NCBI GenBank assembly: GCA_003242195.1
Contig: QGUQ01000015.1
Span: 1 to 13,070 of the forward strand
Length of the DNA: 13,070 nt
Direction of reading: 5' to 3'
DNA from: Bacillota bacterium
GTDB taxonomy: Bacteria; Bacillota; Sulfobacillia; Thermaerobacterales; Thermaerobacteraceae
The notes under the pieces are model-generated. The model ran no database searches. It was not told where the DNA came from and was given only the letters and a program-made list of their open reading frames with translations. Shown piece by piece: positions 13,032-13,070 of the stretch. Position 1 is the first letter of the stretch; every line of letters starts with the position of its first letter. A program made the translations under genes and the position numbers.

Positions 13032-13070
13032 TTGCAATGGGCTGTTCCGCTCCTCGTCGTCTTCCTGGGC
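13032..13070 (+). CDS. plsY: Probable glycerol-3-phosphate acyltransferase PlsY, first codons only
   Basis: The frame remains open to the window's end and encodes a hydrophobic N-terminus, MQWAVPLLVVFLG if started at the TTG (13032), which fits the first membrane helix of PlsY. PlsY uses acyl-phosphate to acylate glycerol-3-phosphate, making the substrate of PlsC. The TTG is preferred because AAGGTGG (13017–13023) lies 8 bases before it; an in-frame GTG at 13020 overlaps that site. The assignment rests mainly on the position after der, where plsY and gpsA are common in Firmicutes. With only 13 to 17 codons visible, another membrane protein is possible. Confidence 0.5.
   Translation, partial: MQWAVPLLVVFLG

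Noticed and set aside
10764..13037. 757-codon open frame on the minus strand across der and the YIEGIA module
   Set aside because: It is antisense to clearly conserved genes with intact motifs. Its protein is His/Arg/Gly/Pro-rich with no recognisable domain, as expected from GC-rich codon bias.

Overview
The window suggests a GC-rich, spore-forming member of the Firmicutes/Bacillota, on the deep-branching thermophile side (Thermaerobacter- or Symbiobacterium-like). This is inferred from four things: the cmk–plsC–rpsA-like–(membrane genes)–der–plsY order typical of Bacilli and Clostridia; a YIEGIA-family protein with its small partner, families known from spore formers; many GTG and a few TTG starts behind strong GGAGG-type Shine-Dalgarno sites; and high GC throughout. 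All recognised genes lie on the + strand. I see no tRNA, rRNA, CRISPR array or insertion sequence.

Region 1 (1–805). The 3' end of a nicotinate phosphoribosyltransferase gene is followed by a weak terminator-like hairpin and a 328-base non-coding stretch. That stretch holds a 10-bp tandem repeat, a candidate extended -10 promoter, a perfect TGTGA-N6-TCACA palindrome (the FNR/CRP-type operator of Bacilli) and several inverted repeats.

Region 2 (806–5709). A complete fixABCX set lies in one tight operon: both electron-transfer-flavoprotein subunits, the flavoprotein quinone oxidoreductase and its iron-sulfur partner. FixABCX complexes bifurcate electrons from NADH to ferredoxin or flavodoxin and to quinone. 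Two unexpected genes follow with operon-like spacing: a degenerate nucleotidyltransferase-like protein and a gamma-glutamylcyclotransferase-fold protein, joined by a 4-base stop/start overlap.

Region 3 (5710–9631). A single-pass membrane protein of unknown function precedes a very clear promoter (TATAAT with an extended -10). This drives cmk (CMP kinase), plsC (lysophosphatidate acyltransferase) and a ribosomal-protein-S1-like gene with four S1 domains and long disordered tails. The unit ends at a strong GC hairpin.

Region 4 (9632–11449). Three overlapping genes form a membrane module: a polytopic DUF1614-like protein, a YIEGIA-family protein and the 66-residue 'capping complex subunit for YIEGIA'. 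It is probably linked to sporulation.

Region 5 (11450–13070). der, a double-GTPase ribosome assembly factor, has its own predicted promoter. It is followed by the first codons of what is probably plsY. If so, PlsY (lysophosphatidate synthesis), PlsC (phosphatidate synthesis) and Cmk (nucleotides for CDP-diacylglycerol) put a phospholipid-precursor theme beside translation and ribosome genes.
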